Positions 15,935 to 24,380 of a stretch of DNA of 51,921 bases are shown here, piece after piece. The notes below the pieces were generated by a model. The model was not told where the DNA came from, made no database searches, and saw only the letters and a list, made by a program, of their open reading frames with translations. The stretch's first letter is position 1. Each line of letters opens with the position of its first letter. Made by a program: the position numbers and the translations under genes. This DNA is from Clostridia bacterium (lineage in GTDB: Bacteria; Bacillota; Clostridia; Lachnospirales; Lachnospiraceae), in contig QKAS01000024.1 of NCBI GenBank assembly GCA_003246295.1, positions 1-51,921 of the forward strand. The letters are read 5' to 3'.

Positions 15935-18337
15935 TTATCGTACTGGACACGCGCCGCTTTCACAGTCTGCATCCAAAATATCAAACTCATCTTCAAAGGT
16001 TTCGTACTGACGTAAAAGATTAGGGTTAAATTTAGGAAGTTTCCTGGAAAGGACATCATATTGTTCTTTTGTGATTGCTTCATAAGGTAACAGCTGGTAA
16101 AAGCTATCATCGAGAGATAAAAATGTTACACCAACAATCGTGTCCCAGTTATCATAAACCCATTGTTCTACATCATCCCATTCATTTGGTCTTACATGAA
16201 TGGTGTTAGAAGCATTGTGATCAACATAGTGTTTCATAAGTGTACGATAGAGTTCAAGCTGTTCCAATGCGGATACATCGTATTTCGTTCTGCCTTCAGG
16301 CGCTTTCACTGGAAATTCAAACACCTTGGTCTTGTGGTCCAGTATGGTCTGGCCAACTTCAGGGTGCCATGGGAATCCGGTATCGGCAAGCGCTTGAGCG
16401 AGGGGATCCTTGGCGCTGACACGGACACGTCTGATGTAATAAGGAGCATGTGAAAAATGCACACCGCTGGAAACAGTAGGCAGTTGGCTGATTGTGCCAG
16501 ATGGTTTTACAGCGGTTACTAGTTTTGGACGGTTCATTTTAAGAAAATCTGCAAGCTCAAATGCAGACTCTCTTGCAGTTTTTCTTAACTCGCTAAGTAA
16601 TGTTGCAAATTCTTTTTCAGAGAGCGCTGTTGCATTTTTAAAATCCATAACACCCGTGATTGAGCAGCCAGTAAGCCGGTCTTCTTGGTTTACAAGATTC
16701 CATTCATGAAGTTCTAGTTCGATGCTTGCCATACGATACCCTATTCTGGCTGAATATTTCTGTGCTTTCATCATAGCCTTTTTGTCATAGGTTCCATCAG
16801 GTCTTACGAACCCCATCAGATTTACTTCTGAAAGATTGCAGACACCACGATCTCGTAACAGGATTTCAAAACATGGATTTCCACCTTGTACATCATCGCG
16901 TCTTCTCTTCATCTCTTCAAAGTTAGCAAATGAAGGTTCTCCGGATATTTTTAGTTTTTCAAAATGTGCATGTAATTCTTCACGTGTAGGGCGTTTTTTA
17001 TATATTACAGAGTTATTTGATAAAGCACGATTTAGAGTTTGCTTATTTTCTACCCAGTTACCGTCATCATCTTGAAAATAAAGATTTGCTTTCGCATTTA
17101 AAACATCGGTTTCATCAGCGTCACAGAATACAATTTCTGCGCTGCGGCGTACACCACCGGAAACAACATTTTCAGCTATGATTGTGGCAATATCTAATGC
17201 ATCAATAGGTGCAATAGTCTGCCATTGCTGATAATTTATATTTCGTTTCTCTTTGAAAATTCTGCCGATTTTCTCAAACATCTGCTTGATATTATTATGA
17301 CCTGAAGCATAGCCTCCAAAGGTTTTAAGTCGTTCACCTTCTGGTCGCACATTGTTGTAGTTAATAAAAATATACTCGATACCTACATATTGCTTTGAAG
17401 AGAGAATATCAAAAAACAAATCAATAGCACTTGACCATCCAAATTTACTGTCACCAATTTCTAATTCAATGGCATTATTGTTAAGTAATCTGAGTTCAGT
17501 ATATTCTTTTCTAATATTTGCAGGGCAGGCTTCATAAGATTTATGTATGATTTCAATTTTACTGTTAATCTTTGGCAGCTTCTTGACATATTCACGTTCC
17601 ACAGATAATCCGACACCAGTGCCAAGCATTAAAACAAAAAAGATCTCTGAAAATTTTTTCAAGGTATCAATTGTAACAAAACTACAGTTAAAATTACTGA
17701 GAGGATACAGATAGGATGCTTTACTACCACCAATCCACAAGGAACGTCCTGAAGGAAAAAGTTTTAAATGATACATCATATCATAGATTTCTTCTGCTTC
17801 ATTTATAAGATCAGAGGTGATTTTCTCTGTAATCTCAATGTCTTGACGTTTCATGGCATCTAGTTCAAGTCCAATATTAAATTCAACAACTCGAAAACAG
17901 GTTTCCCACCAGAATTCACGTCTTTTTTCCTCTATGACAGGCCTGCTATAAGTTCTGTAATAAACAAATTTACCGAGTTCCGTCGGGAATGGATCAGGGA
18001 GATGTTTATACTTTGTAATAAAATCAGAGGAGAGAAAGCGTCCCTGATATTTTGTCTGATTAGAAGAACGAAGTAGTTTGCGCTGGGCCTTGTAGTCAGC
18101 ATAAGAGTCGGCGACCTGATCGAGATTTGCTAAAAAAAGTTCTTTTACAACTTGCCGTTCAACATCTTCTACACGAAGACCTTCATGGTAACTGGATTCA
18201 ATCTTATCTGCAATCTGTTTTGCGATATCTGAGTTCTCTTCATTGACGGAAATTATAGCCTTATAGATGGCTTGAATAATTCTTTCTTTGTCGAAAGGAA
18301 CGATAGTTCCATTTCTTTTTTTAATTGTTTTTTTCAT
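15935..18337 (-). CDS. nrdJ: adenosylcobalamin-dependent (class II) ribonucleoside-triphosphate reductase
   Basis: 800 aa. Residues 1-90 are an ATP-cone (KKRNGTIVPFDKERIIQAIY). The core carries the SNFNCSFVTIDT and CNLSEVNLMGF motifs, LGTGVGLSVEREYVKKLP, a TVKPSGTISQLPTVSSGVH-like loop and the C-terminal redox pair CESGACPVR. The overall pattern is the RTPR type of Lactobacillus leichmannii, which makes dNTPs from NTPs using adenosylcobalamin, independent of oxygen. It is about 60 residues longer than RTPR. Cofactor genes for cobalamin lie in the same window. SD AGGTGGG precedes ATG 18337, and an NrdR-box-like palindrome lies upstream. Confidence 0.9.
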   Translation of the reverse strand: MKKTIKKRNGTIVPFDKERIIQAIYKAIISVNEENSDIAKQIADKIESSYHEGLRVEDVERQVVKELFLANLDQVADSYADYKAQRKLLRSSNQTKYQGRFLSSDFITKYKHLPDPFPTELGKFVYYRTYSRPVIEEKRREFWWETCFRVVEFNIGLELDAMKRQDIEITEKITSDLINEAEEIYDMMYHLKLFPSGRSLWIGGSKASYLYPLSNFNCSFVTIDTLKKFSEIFFVLMLGTGVGLSVEREYVKKLPKINSKIEIIHKSYEACPANIRKEYTELRLLNNNAIELEIGDSKFGWSSAIDLFFDILSSKQYVGIEYIFINYNNVRPEGERLKTFGGYASGHNNIKQMFEKIGRIFKEKRNINYQQWQTIAPIDALDIATIIAENVVSGGVRRSAEIVFCDADETDVLNAKANLYFQDDDGNWVENKQTLNRALSNNSVIYKKRPTREELHAHFEKLKISGEPSFANFEEMKRRRDDVQGGNPCFEILLRDRGVCNLSEVNLMGFVRPDGTYDKKAMMKAQKYSARIGYRMASIELELHEWNLVNQEDRLTGCSITGVMDFKNATALSEKEFATLLSELRKTARESAFELADFLKMNRPKLVTAVKPSGTISQLPTVSSGVHFSHAPYYIRRVRVSAKDPLAQALADTGFPWHPEVGQTILDHKTKVFEFPVKAPEGRTKYDVSALEQLELYRTLMKHYVDHNASNTIHVRPNEWDDVEQWVYDNWDTIVGVTFLSLDDSFYQLLPYEAITKEQYDVLSRKLPKFNPNLLRQYETFEDEFDILDADCESGACPVR

Positions 18338-18412
18338 GATAGTTACCCACCTGTTAATTGGTCATACTTACAATATATGATACGAAACGTTGTTACATAT
18401 TATATTGCTGTT

Positions 18413-18459
18413 TTACTATCATATCACGCACAATGCAATTAGTCTACTATATATAGTGA
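18413..18459 (-). promoter_or_regulatory. candidate NrdR box pair upstream of nrdJ
   Basis: CTACTATATATAGTGA (18444-18459) contains a perfect 12-bp palindrome and matches 13 of 16 positions of the published NrdR consensus acaCwAtATaTwGtgt. A poorer half-match (18413-18428) is centred 31 bp away, the spacing usual for NrdR box pairs. A TATAAT on the minus strand (about 18398-18403) lies between the boxes and nrdJ. Confidence 0.5.
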
Positions 18460-18491
18460 ATATAGTTTGAATTGAACTATATGTGGTATTG

Positions 18492-18519
18492 TTGCAAAAA
18501 TTTAAACAAATGGTACAAT
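18492..18519 (+). promoter_or_regulatory. candidate promoter of the ProX-like gene
   Basis: TTGCAA (18492-18497), 16-bp spacer, TACAAT (18514-18519); 37 nt from the start codon ATG 18557. Confidence 0.4.
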
Positions 18520-18556
18520 AAACTAAAATAATTAGTTGAACAATAGGAGAATAGAT

Positions 18557-19102
18557 ATGCAACTGGTAAAGGGAAGGCCTGAAGGCTTAGAAGACAGACA
18601 GGAAAAAGAAATCAGGGTTTATAAACTGTTGGATCGCTTACAGATAGAATATGAAAGGGTTGATCATGAGGAAGCAGCAACAATGGAAGTCTGTGACGAA
18701 ATTGATGTTGTTTTGAATAGTCTGATTTGCAAGAATCTTTTCTTATGTAACAGGCAAAAGACGCAATTTTATCTTTTAATGATGCCTGGGAGAAAAATAT
18801 TCAAAACAAAGGATTTATCTGCACAAATTCAGTCAGCAAGACTTTCCTTTGCAGAAGCTTCTTATATGGAAGAATACCTGGATATCTTACCGGGTGCAGT
18901 TTCTGTACTTGGTCTTATGAATGATGTAAACAATAAGGTGCAGTTACTTATTGATAAAGATATACTAAAAAACGATACTGTTGGATGCCACCCCTGTGTG
19001 AATACAAGTAGCCTAAAAATCAAAACCAATGATTTGTTAAAATATATTCTTCCTGAAATATCACATAACCCTATTTTTGTGGAATTACCAATATATGATT
19101 AA
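18557..19102 (+). CDS. YbaK/ProX-type aminoacyl-tRNA deacylase
   Basis: 181 aa from ATG 18557 (SD AGGAG at 18544-18548; the earlier TTG 18536 overlaps the SD region). The segment YKLLDRLQIEYERVDHEEAATME, then VVLNSLICKNLFLCNRQKTQFYLLMMPGRKIFKTKDL, is the ProX/PrdX (YbaK/EbsC) trans-editing fold. The invariant Lys is in ICKNLFL and the GHP-like loop is replaced by GCHPCVNTSSL. Family members hydrolyse mischarged Ala- or Cys-tRNA-Pro. It is transcribed away from nrdJ and stands alone, ahead of a tandem repeat. Confidence 0.85.
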   Translation: MQLVKGRPEGLEDRQEKEIRVYKLLDRLQIEYERVDHEEAATMEVCDEIDVVLNSLICKNLFLCNRQKTQFYLLMMPGRKIFKTKDLSAQIQSARLSFAEASYMEEYLDILPGAVSVLGLMNDVNNKVQLLIDKDILKNDTVGCHPCVNTSSLKIKTNDLLKYILPEISHNPIFVELPIYD

Positions 19103-19148
19103 ATTATGACAGAAGAATCAATACGCTAAACATTAAATTTCTCTTTTT

Positions 19149-19196
19149 GTATGAAAATGCGTATGAAAATGCGTATGAAAATGCGTATGAAAATGC
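19149..19196 (+). repeat. four tandem copies of a 12-bp unit
   Basis: GTATGAAAATGC is repeated exactly four times (48 bp), followed by a partial copy (GAAATGC). It lies in the 200-bp gap between the ProX-like gene and the SPFH gene. The perfection suggests recent slippage; copy number may vary between strains. Confidence 0.95.
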
Positions 19197-19306
19197 GAAA
19201 TGCATAAAATCAGATTGACTAAAAACAATCATAGTGATATCATAACGATATCATATAGAACAATCTATAAGATGCAGGCATGCAGTAAATGCAGAATGGA
19301 GAAAAA

Positions 19307-20314
19307 ATGGAAGAAAAAGTATTAACCAAAAATAAGAATGGAATGTTGATTTTAATTTTAACGGTGCTGGCTTATCTTGCTGCGCTGGCAATTTGTATCT
19401 TCAGCTCTATCTATTTTAATATAGTTTTGTTAACTTTAAGTATCATATGGCTATGCCTTGGATGGATCCCGCTTATGGGGTTGCGTGTATTAAAACCACA
19501 GGAAGCATTGGTCATGACTTTGTTTGGTAAGTATGTGGGAACTTTAAAGGAGGATGGGTTTTATTTTGTCAATCCTTTTAGTACCAGCGTAAATCCCGCT
19601 GCAAAAACAAGATTAAAACAAAGCGGAGATGTAGAACATACAACAGGGTCAACAATTAATCTGGCAACACTAACAAGTGCACCTGCAGTTGAAACGATAA
19701 ATAAAAAGATTTCTTTAAAAATCATGACATTAAATAATAACAAGCAAAAAATAAATGACTGTCTTGGTAATCCTGTGGACATTGGCATTGCGGTTACATG
19801 GAGAGTTGTAGATACGGCCAAAGCAGTATTTCATGTTGATAACTTTAAAGAGTATCTTTCCTTGCAGTGTGATACAGCGCTTAGAAGTATTGTCCGTAAT
19901 TATCCATATGACGTTGCACCAAATGTAGACACAACAGGAGATGGACAGGCAGATGATGGAAGTCTGAGAGGTTCAAGTGAAGTGGTTGCGCTTAGAATTA
20001 AGGATGAAATTCAGAAGAGAGTCTTAGAAGCAGGACTCGAAATTATAGAAGCAAGAATCACATATCTTGCCTATGCGCCTGAGATTGCAGCGGTTATGCT
20101 TCAAAGACAACAGGCTTCAGCTATTATAGATGCAAGAAAGATGATTGTTGATGGTGCAGTTGGTATGGTGGAAATGGCATTGAATAAATTAAATGAGACA
20201 GGTGTCGTTGAGTTAGATGAAGAACGAAAAGCGGCAATGGTATCTAATTTACTGGTAGTGCTTTGTGGAAATAAAGATGCACAGCCTATCGTAAATTCAG
20301 GAAGCTTATATTAA
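19307..20314 (+). CDS. SPFH (band 7/stomatin-like) membrane protein
   Basis: 335 aa from ATG 19307 (SD GGAG 19298-19301; the earlier ATG 19289 overlaps it). Two adjacent hydrophobic segments (about residues 10-30 and 32-52) form an N-terminal hairpin or anchor. Then LKPQEALVMTLFGKYVGTLKEDGFYFVNPF opens the SPFH domain, VDIGIAVTWRVVDTAKAVFHV is its core, and QRQQASAIIDARKMIVDGAVGMVEMAL is the C-terminal coiled-coil. SPFH proteins form large ring-like or lipid-microdomain assemblies. It precedes a 66-aa ribbon-helix-helix gene by 18 nt. A similar SPFH-RHH pair is known in many Firmicutes. Confidence 0.88.
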   Translation: MEEKVLTKNKNGMLILILTVLAYLAALAICIFSSIYFNIVLLTLSIIWLCLGWIPLMGLRVLKPQEALVMTLFGKYVGTLKEDGFYFVNPFSTSVNPAAKTRLKQSGDVEHTTGSTINLATLTSAPAVETINKKISLKIMTLNNNKQKINDCLGNPVDIGIAVTWRVVDTAKAVFHVDNFKEYLSLQCDTALRSIVRNYPYDVAPNVDTTGDGQADDGSLRGSSEVVALRIKDEIQKRVLEAGLEIIEARITYLAYAPEIAAVMLQRQQASAIIDARKMIVDGAVGMVEMALNKLNETGVVELDEERKAAMVSNLLVVLCGNKDAQPIVNSGSLY

Positions 20315-20332
20315 TGAATTGATGGTGATGAT

Positions 20333-20533
20333 TTGGGTGATAAAGATAAAAAACAAGTTCCGCTGAGATTGTCAGCAAAATTATATGATGCCCTGGCGAA
20401 CTGGGCGGAAGATGACTTTAGATCCGTAAATGGACAAATAGAATATCTTCTAACAGAATGTGTCAGACAAAGGAAAAAGAATGGGAAGTTCGTCTCTGAT
20501 GAGTTGGATATCCCCCCTGAACTAGATCTATAA
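20333..20533 (+). CDS. small Arc-type ribbon-helix-helix protein
   Basis: 66 aa starting at TTG 20333, with GGTGAT just upstream. There is no in-frame ATG; the next start would delete the core. The segment [39 protein letters not shown] fits the Arc/MetJ ribbon-helix-helix fold (the beta strand QVPLRL contacts [11 protein letters not shown] is helix B). The acidic tail is unusual. It is translationally linked to the SPFH gene. It may regulate that gene, or be a structural partner; the databases often misname this family. Confidence 0.75.
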   Translation: MGDKDKKQVPLRLSAKLYDALANWAEDDFRSVNGQIEYLLTECVRQRKKNGKFVSDELDIPPELDL

Positions 20534-20577
20534 AATTTGAATAAATCGTAATAAAAATATAGGGAGAGGGCCAAATT

Positions 20578-20973
20578 ATGTACGAATTAAAATCGCAATA
20601 TTTTACAGGAATTGAGGCAATTGATGAACAGCATAGCAGAATTTTCAAGTTGGCTGATGATGCATATAAGTTGTTGAAAGATGAGAACAAACTTTTTAAA
20701 GACGATGACCTTGCAAAGATTATAAGTGGACTTCAGGATTATGCAAAATATCACTTTTCTGAAGAAGAAGCGTATATGGAAAAGATGGGTTTCAAAGAAA
20801 TTTCAAAACAGGTGGAGCAACATAAATGGTTTTTGTATGAAGTGAACAGATTGTCTGAAAAGTTGTCAGAGGTATCACTTGGAAATCAAGATGCTTTAAT
20901 AGAAAAAACATTGGAGAACCTGACAACATGGTTTCAGAATCATATTGAGATATTAGATATGCAAATGAAATAG
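20578..20973 (+). CDS. bacteriohemerythrin-like protein lacking one canonical His ligand
   Basis: 131 aa four-helix bundle. Iron-ligand positions are visible: His19 (DEQHSRIF), His59 and Glu63 (HFSEEE), His82 (EQHKWF), His122 and Asp127 (NHIEILD). The canonical sixth ligand, a His four residues before His82 in the H-x3-H motif, is Gln78 here (KQVEQH). The protein has no membrane or sensor domain and would act in the cytosol as an oxygen or NO binder. It follows the RHH gene by 45 nt with SD GGGAGAGGG. The terminator follows immediately. Confidence 0.88.
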   Translation: MYELKSQYFTGIEAIDEQHSRIFKLADDAYKLLKDENKLFKDDDLAKIISGLQDYAKYHFSEEEAYMEKMGFKEISKQVEQHKWFLYEVNRLSEKLSEVSLGNQDALIEKTLENLTTWFQNHIEILDMQMK

Positions 20974-20988
20974 TAAATAAATGATTAG

Positions 20989-21017
20989 AAAAAAGCTGAG
21001 GGTTCTCAGCTTTTTTT
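20989..21017 (+). terminator. intrinsic terminator after the hemerythrin gene
   Basis: AAAAAAGCTGAG (20989-21000) / CTCAGCTTTTTT (21005-21016), loop GGTT, followed by more T. Textbook structure. Confidence 0.9.
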
Positions 21018-21019
21018 AA

Positions 21020-21077
21020 TTGTGTGCCCACTGGGCACACAATAAACCAATTTATCAGACGAATACTGATAAATTGG
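21020..21077 (+). repeat. two further perfect inverted repeats behind the terminator
   Basis: TTGTGTGCCCA (21020-21030) / TGGGCACACAA (21032-21042) with a single-base centre, then CCAATTTATCAG (21047-21058) / CTGATAAATTGG (21066-21077) with a 7-nt loop. They follow the terminator of the hemerythrin gene and precede the lipoprotein gene by about 120 nt. Neither has a U-run. Their nature is unknown: operator, repeated intergenic element or mRNA stabiliser. Confidence 0.85.
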
Positions 21078-21198
21078 ATACGTACATGATATTGACTATG
21101 AACACAAATATGACACAATATCTACACATTTTGGAAATGACTGTTATATATACTAATAAAAATATAATTCAAAGGAAAGAAATGTGAGGACTATTTAT

Positions 21199-22734
21199 AT
21201 GAAGAGAAAATCAATCTATTTACTTTTGGCACCACTAACAGTTTCACTTTATTTAACAGGATGTTCTGTACAGGGAACCACAGAAGATACAACAACACAG
21301 ACAACAGAAACAGAGACTGCTCAAGAAGAATCACAGGATGAGAATGATGAACAAAGTACAACGGCAGAAACCCCACCAGAAAAGCCAGGAGAAGGGATGG
21401 GAGGCGCGCCTGGAGAACAAAGCGAGGGTGTTGAAAGTTATACTGCAGTTACAACCTATACAGAGGATACTAAAATCGATGGTGAAACTTTTAGCTCAAC
21501 GGGAAGCGATGAAAATGCAGTATTGATTCAAGAAGGTGCTAATGTTATATTAAACAATATAATATTAAACCGTGTGAGTGACACTAGTACCGGAGGAGAT
21601 AATGCCAGCTTTTATGGTGTTGGAGCAGGTATTCTTGTAACGGAAGGAACGGCAGAAATTAAGAATGCATCTATTACAACAGATGCAGCTGGAGGAACAG
21701 GCATTTTTGCATATGGTGACGGAGTTGTTTCAGTCGCAGACACAGATATTACAACACAGCAGAATACCTCAGGCGGAATTCATGTTGCTGGTGGTGGTAC
21801 ACTTTATGCATGGGATTTGAATGTGGAGACAAATGGAGAATCCTCAGCCGCGATCAGAAGTGACAGAGGCAGCGGAACTATGGTGGTTGATGGGGGCACT
21901 TACACTTCAAATGGAGTAGGTTCACCAGCAGTTTATAGCACTGCAGACATTACGGTTAACAATGCAGTGCTGAATGCAACTGGTTCTGAGGCTGTTTGTA
22001 TTGAAGGGTTAAATTCTCTGAGATTATTTGACTGTGATCTAGCTGGAAACATGCCGGAAAATGAGCAAAATGATTGCATATGGACTGTCATATTATACCA
22101 GAGTATGTCAGGAGATTCAGAGGTTGGCAATTCAACATTTGAAATGTCGGGAGGAACGCTGACAGCGCAAAATGGTGGAATTTTTTATACCACGAACACT
22201 GAATGCACAATTACATTAGAAAATGTTGATATCAACGAATCCAAGTCAAATGATTTCTTTCTCCAGTGCACAGGAAATACAAATGCCAGAGGTTGGGGCG
22301 AAAGTGGCAGCAATGGGTCAGATTGTCAGTTTACAGCAATTAACCAAGAAATGAACGGAGATATTATTTGGGATAGCGTCAGCACACTGGATTTTTATAT
22401 GACAAGTGGAAGCAGCTTACATGGTGCATTTATTAACGATGAAACATATGCTGGTAGCGGTGGAGACGGATATGGCTCATTGTATATTAGTGAAGATTCC
22501 AGTTGGGTTGTAACAAAGGATAGCGAAATTACAAATCTTTATCAAGAAGGAAGTATTGTTGATGAAGATGGAAAAAGCGTAACGATTGTTGGAACAGATG
22601 GGAAAGTATATGTAGATGGTGAAAGTCAGATTACTGTTACAGTAACAAATTATTCTGATACAGCTGATATATCTGCTGCTGATACGATTGCTGATTATAC
22701 AGAGTATCAGGTAGAAAAACCAACTTTTTCATAA
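21199..22734 (+). CDS. surface lipoprotein with right-handed beta-helix repeats
   Basis: 511 aa from ATG 21199 (SD GAGGA 21186-21190). A GTG at 21184 would extend it but sits inside that SD region. The type II signal peptide ends in lipobox LTGC (about Cys 22 from the ATG). Residues about 24-75 are a Thr/Glu/Gln-rich linker. Residues 85-500 have short repeating beta-strand units with Gly/Asn turns (GVGAGILVTEGTAEI, GGIHVAGGGTLYAWDL, AAIRSDRGSGTMVVDGGTY), the pectate-lyase-like parallel beta-helix. No catalytic residues are obvious, so adhesin or glycan binding is as likely as a lyase. It may head an operon: the next gene starts 18 nt downstream. Confidence 0.8.
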   Translation: MKRKSIYLLLAPLTVSLYLTGCSVQGTTEDTTTQTTETETAQEESQDENDEQSTTAETPPEKPGEGMGGAPGEQSEGVESYTAVTTYTEDTKIDGETFSSTGSDENAVLIQEGANVILNNIILNRVSDTSTGGDNASFYGVGAGILVTEGTAEIKNASITTDAAGGTGIFAYGDGVVSVADTDITTQQNTSGGIHVAGGGTLYAWDLNVETNGESSAAIRSDRGSGTMVVDGGTYTSNGVGSPAVYSTADITVNNAVLNATGSEAVCIEGLNSLRLFDCDLAGNMPENEQNDCIWTVILYQSMSGDSEVGNSTFEMSGGTLTAQNGGIFYTTNTECTITLENVDINESKSNDFFLQCTGNTNARGWGESGSNGSDCQFTAINQEMNGDIIWDSVSTLDFYMTSGSSLHGAFINDETYAGSGGDGYGSLYISEDSSWVVTKDSEITNLYQEGSIVDEDGKSVTIVGTDGKVYVDGESQITVTVTNYSDTADISAADTIADYTEYQVEKPTFS

Positions 22735-22752
22735 TGATATTGAGGGGGAGTT

Positions 22753-23475
22753 ATGAAAATTACAGTCATTAATGGTACACCTGTCAAGGGTGTTACATGG
22801 AATATGAAAGAACGATTTCTGGAACAGTTTCAGGGAGCACGTGATATTAAAGAGTTCATTTTACCAAAAGATATGCCGGAATTTTGTGTGGGATGTAAAA
22901 ATTGTTTCTTTAAAGGAGAAGACAGGTGCCCACATACGGAATATATAACACCAATCTGGAAGGCGATATTGGAGGCTGACCTAATTGTATTTGCCTATCC
23001 AGTCTATGCCTTGCGGGCACCTGGATCTGTAAAGGCATTATTGGATCATTTTTGTGTTCACTGGATGGTTCACAGACCCGAAAAAGAAATGTTTTCAAAA
23101 AATGCTGTCATTCTGACAAATAGTGTCGGAGCACCAAATACGGCAGCACAAAAAGATGTGATAACAAGCTTAACATGGATGGGAATTTCAAAAATAAGAA
23201 GACTGGGAATCGGGTTGATGGAGGGTGTCATCTGGCCGGAACTGTCGGAGAAACGAAAAGCGTTCATTTATAAAAAAGTAGATGCGCTATCTAACCAATG
23301 CATGAACCTGAAAAAGGAGAGAATGAGTTTCAAAGTAAAACTTTACTTTGCTCTTTGCAAAAAGATGCATGAAGCTGGCCTAAGAAATTCAAAAGAAGCC
23401 TTTTTAGATGACCTCCATTACCTAAACAATGGATGGATCAAGGACCGGAGGAATCAAAATGAAATCAATCATTGA
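22753..23475 (+). CDS. flavodoxin-like NAD(P)H-dependent oxidoreductase
   Basis: 240 aa. N-terminal ITVINGTPVKGVTWNMKERF is the flavodoxin/FMN-reductase opening. Then a cysteine-bearing loop FCVGCKNCFFKGEDRCPH (three Cys, possibly an iron-sulfur or zinc site), LIVFAYPVYALRAPGSVKALLDH (FMN-loop) and NSVGAPNTAAQKDVI follow. The family is the iron-sulfur flavoprotein / NADPH-dependent FMN reductase group; the substrate is unknown. SD GAGGGGGAG. Its end overlaps the start of the ABC ATPase gene (23459) by 17 nt, so the three genes from here form one operon. Confidence 0.82.
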   Translation: MKITVINGTPVKGVTWNMKERFLEQFQGARDIKEFILPKDMPEFCVGCKNCFFKGEDRCPHTEYITPIWKAILEADLIVFAYPVYALRAPGSVKALLDHFCVHWMVHRPEKEMFSKNAVILTNSVGAPNTAAQKDVITSLTWMGISKIRRLGIGLMEGVIWPELSEKRKAFIYKKVDALSNQCMNLKKERMSFKVKLYFALCKKMHEAGLRNSKEAFLDDLHYLNNGWIKDRRNQNEINH

Positions 23476-24379
23476 AGTAAATCACTTTACAAAAAGTTAT
23501 GGGAACTTTACTGCAGTGAATGATATTTCGTTTTCAGTAGATGAAGGCTCTATTTTTGCGTTTCTGGGGCCAAATGGAGCTGGAAAAAGCACAACAATCA
23601 ACACATTATGTACCATATTTGAGAAAACCTCTGGAAGTCTTAAAATAGCGGGTTATGACGTCTCAGAACAAAAATCTGAAGTCAGATCTTCCATTGGTGT
23701 TGTGTTTCAAGACACTACACTGGATACCAAAATGACGATAGAAGAAAATCTGAAAATGCACTGTGTATTTTACCATGTTCCTAAAAATGAAGTTGAGGAT
23801 AGAATTCGCTTTGTTTTAGGGCTTGTTGATTTACTTGGAGAACGAAAAAAACTAGTGGGTGCATTATCTGGTGGTATGAAGAGACGAGTTGAGATTGCCA
23901 GAGGACTTATACATTATCCTAAGGTTTTGTTTTTGGATGAACCAACAACGGGATTGGATCCACATACGAGAGCTCATATATGGGAATATATTGTGAAGCT
24001 GCAGAAAGAGAGAAACATAACTATTTTTCTGACAACACATTATATGGAAGAAGCTGAAATCTGTGATCAGATCGCAATCATTGATGGTGGCAGAATTGTT
24101 GCTCATGATACACCTTATGCGCTTAAGAAAAAGTATACAAAGGACAGAGCCTATATCACAACGAAGGAATCAGAAAAACTGGAACAGCTTCTCATAAGCT
24201 ATCAACTTAACTATGAAAAAAAAGAAGGATATTACCGTGTAGAAGCGGAGGATATTACGCATCTGCTACAGGTTTTAAGTCTGCATAAAGATGCAATTAC
24301 GGATATAGAGATTCGCAAAGGCACTTTCAATGATGTTTTCCTTGAGATTACAGGAAGAAAGATCAGGGAGGAGGAGTAA
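23459..24379 (+). CDS. ABC-2 type exporter ATP-binding protein
   Basis: 306 aa from ATG 23459 (SD CGGAGG at 23446-23451). An upstream in-frame ATG 23429 is rejected, since the SD would be inside the extension. Walker A GPNGAGKST, Q-loop VFQDTT, signature LSGGMKRRVE, Walker B VLFLDEPTTGLDP and the H-loop THYMEEAE are all in place. The sequence IFEKTSGSLKIAGYD then VRSSIGVVF is like the DrrA/CcmA group. A C-terminal dimerisation extension (residues 220-306) follows. It powers the permease encoded 1 nt downstream. The cargo is unknown. Confidence 0.9.
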   Translation: MKSIIEVNHFTKSYGNFTAVNDISFSVDEGSIFAFLGPNGAGKSTTINTLCTIFEKTSGSLKIAGYDVSEQKSEVRSSIGVVFQDTTLDTKMTIEENLKMHCVFYHVPKNEVEDRIRFVLGLVDLLGERKKLVGALSGGMKRRVEIARGLIHYPKVLFLDEPTTGLDPHTRAHIWEYIVKLQKERNITIFLTTHYMEEAEICDQIAIIDGGRIVAHDTPYALKKKYTKDRAYITTKESEKLEQLLISYQLNYEKKEGYYRVEAEDITHLLQVLSLHKDAITDIEIRKGTFNDVFLEITGRKIREEE

Positions 24380-24380
24380 G

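Noticed and set aside
19149..19196. CRISPR array
   Set aside because: The 12-bp units are contiguous with no spacers; it is a simple tandem repeat.
21020..21077. CRISPR repeats or transposon ends
   Set aside because: Two different palindromes, each once, with no transposase frame nearby.
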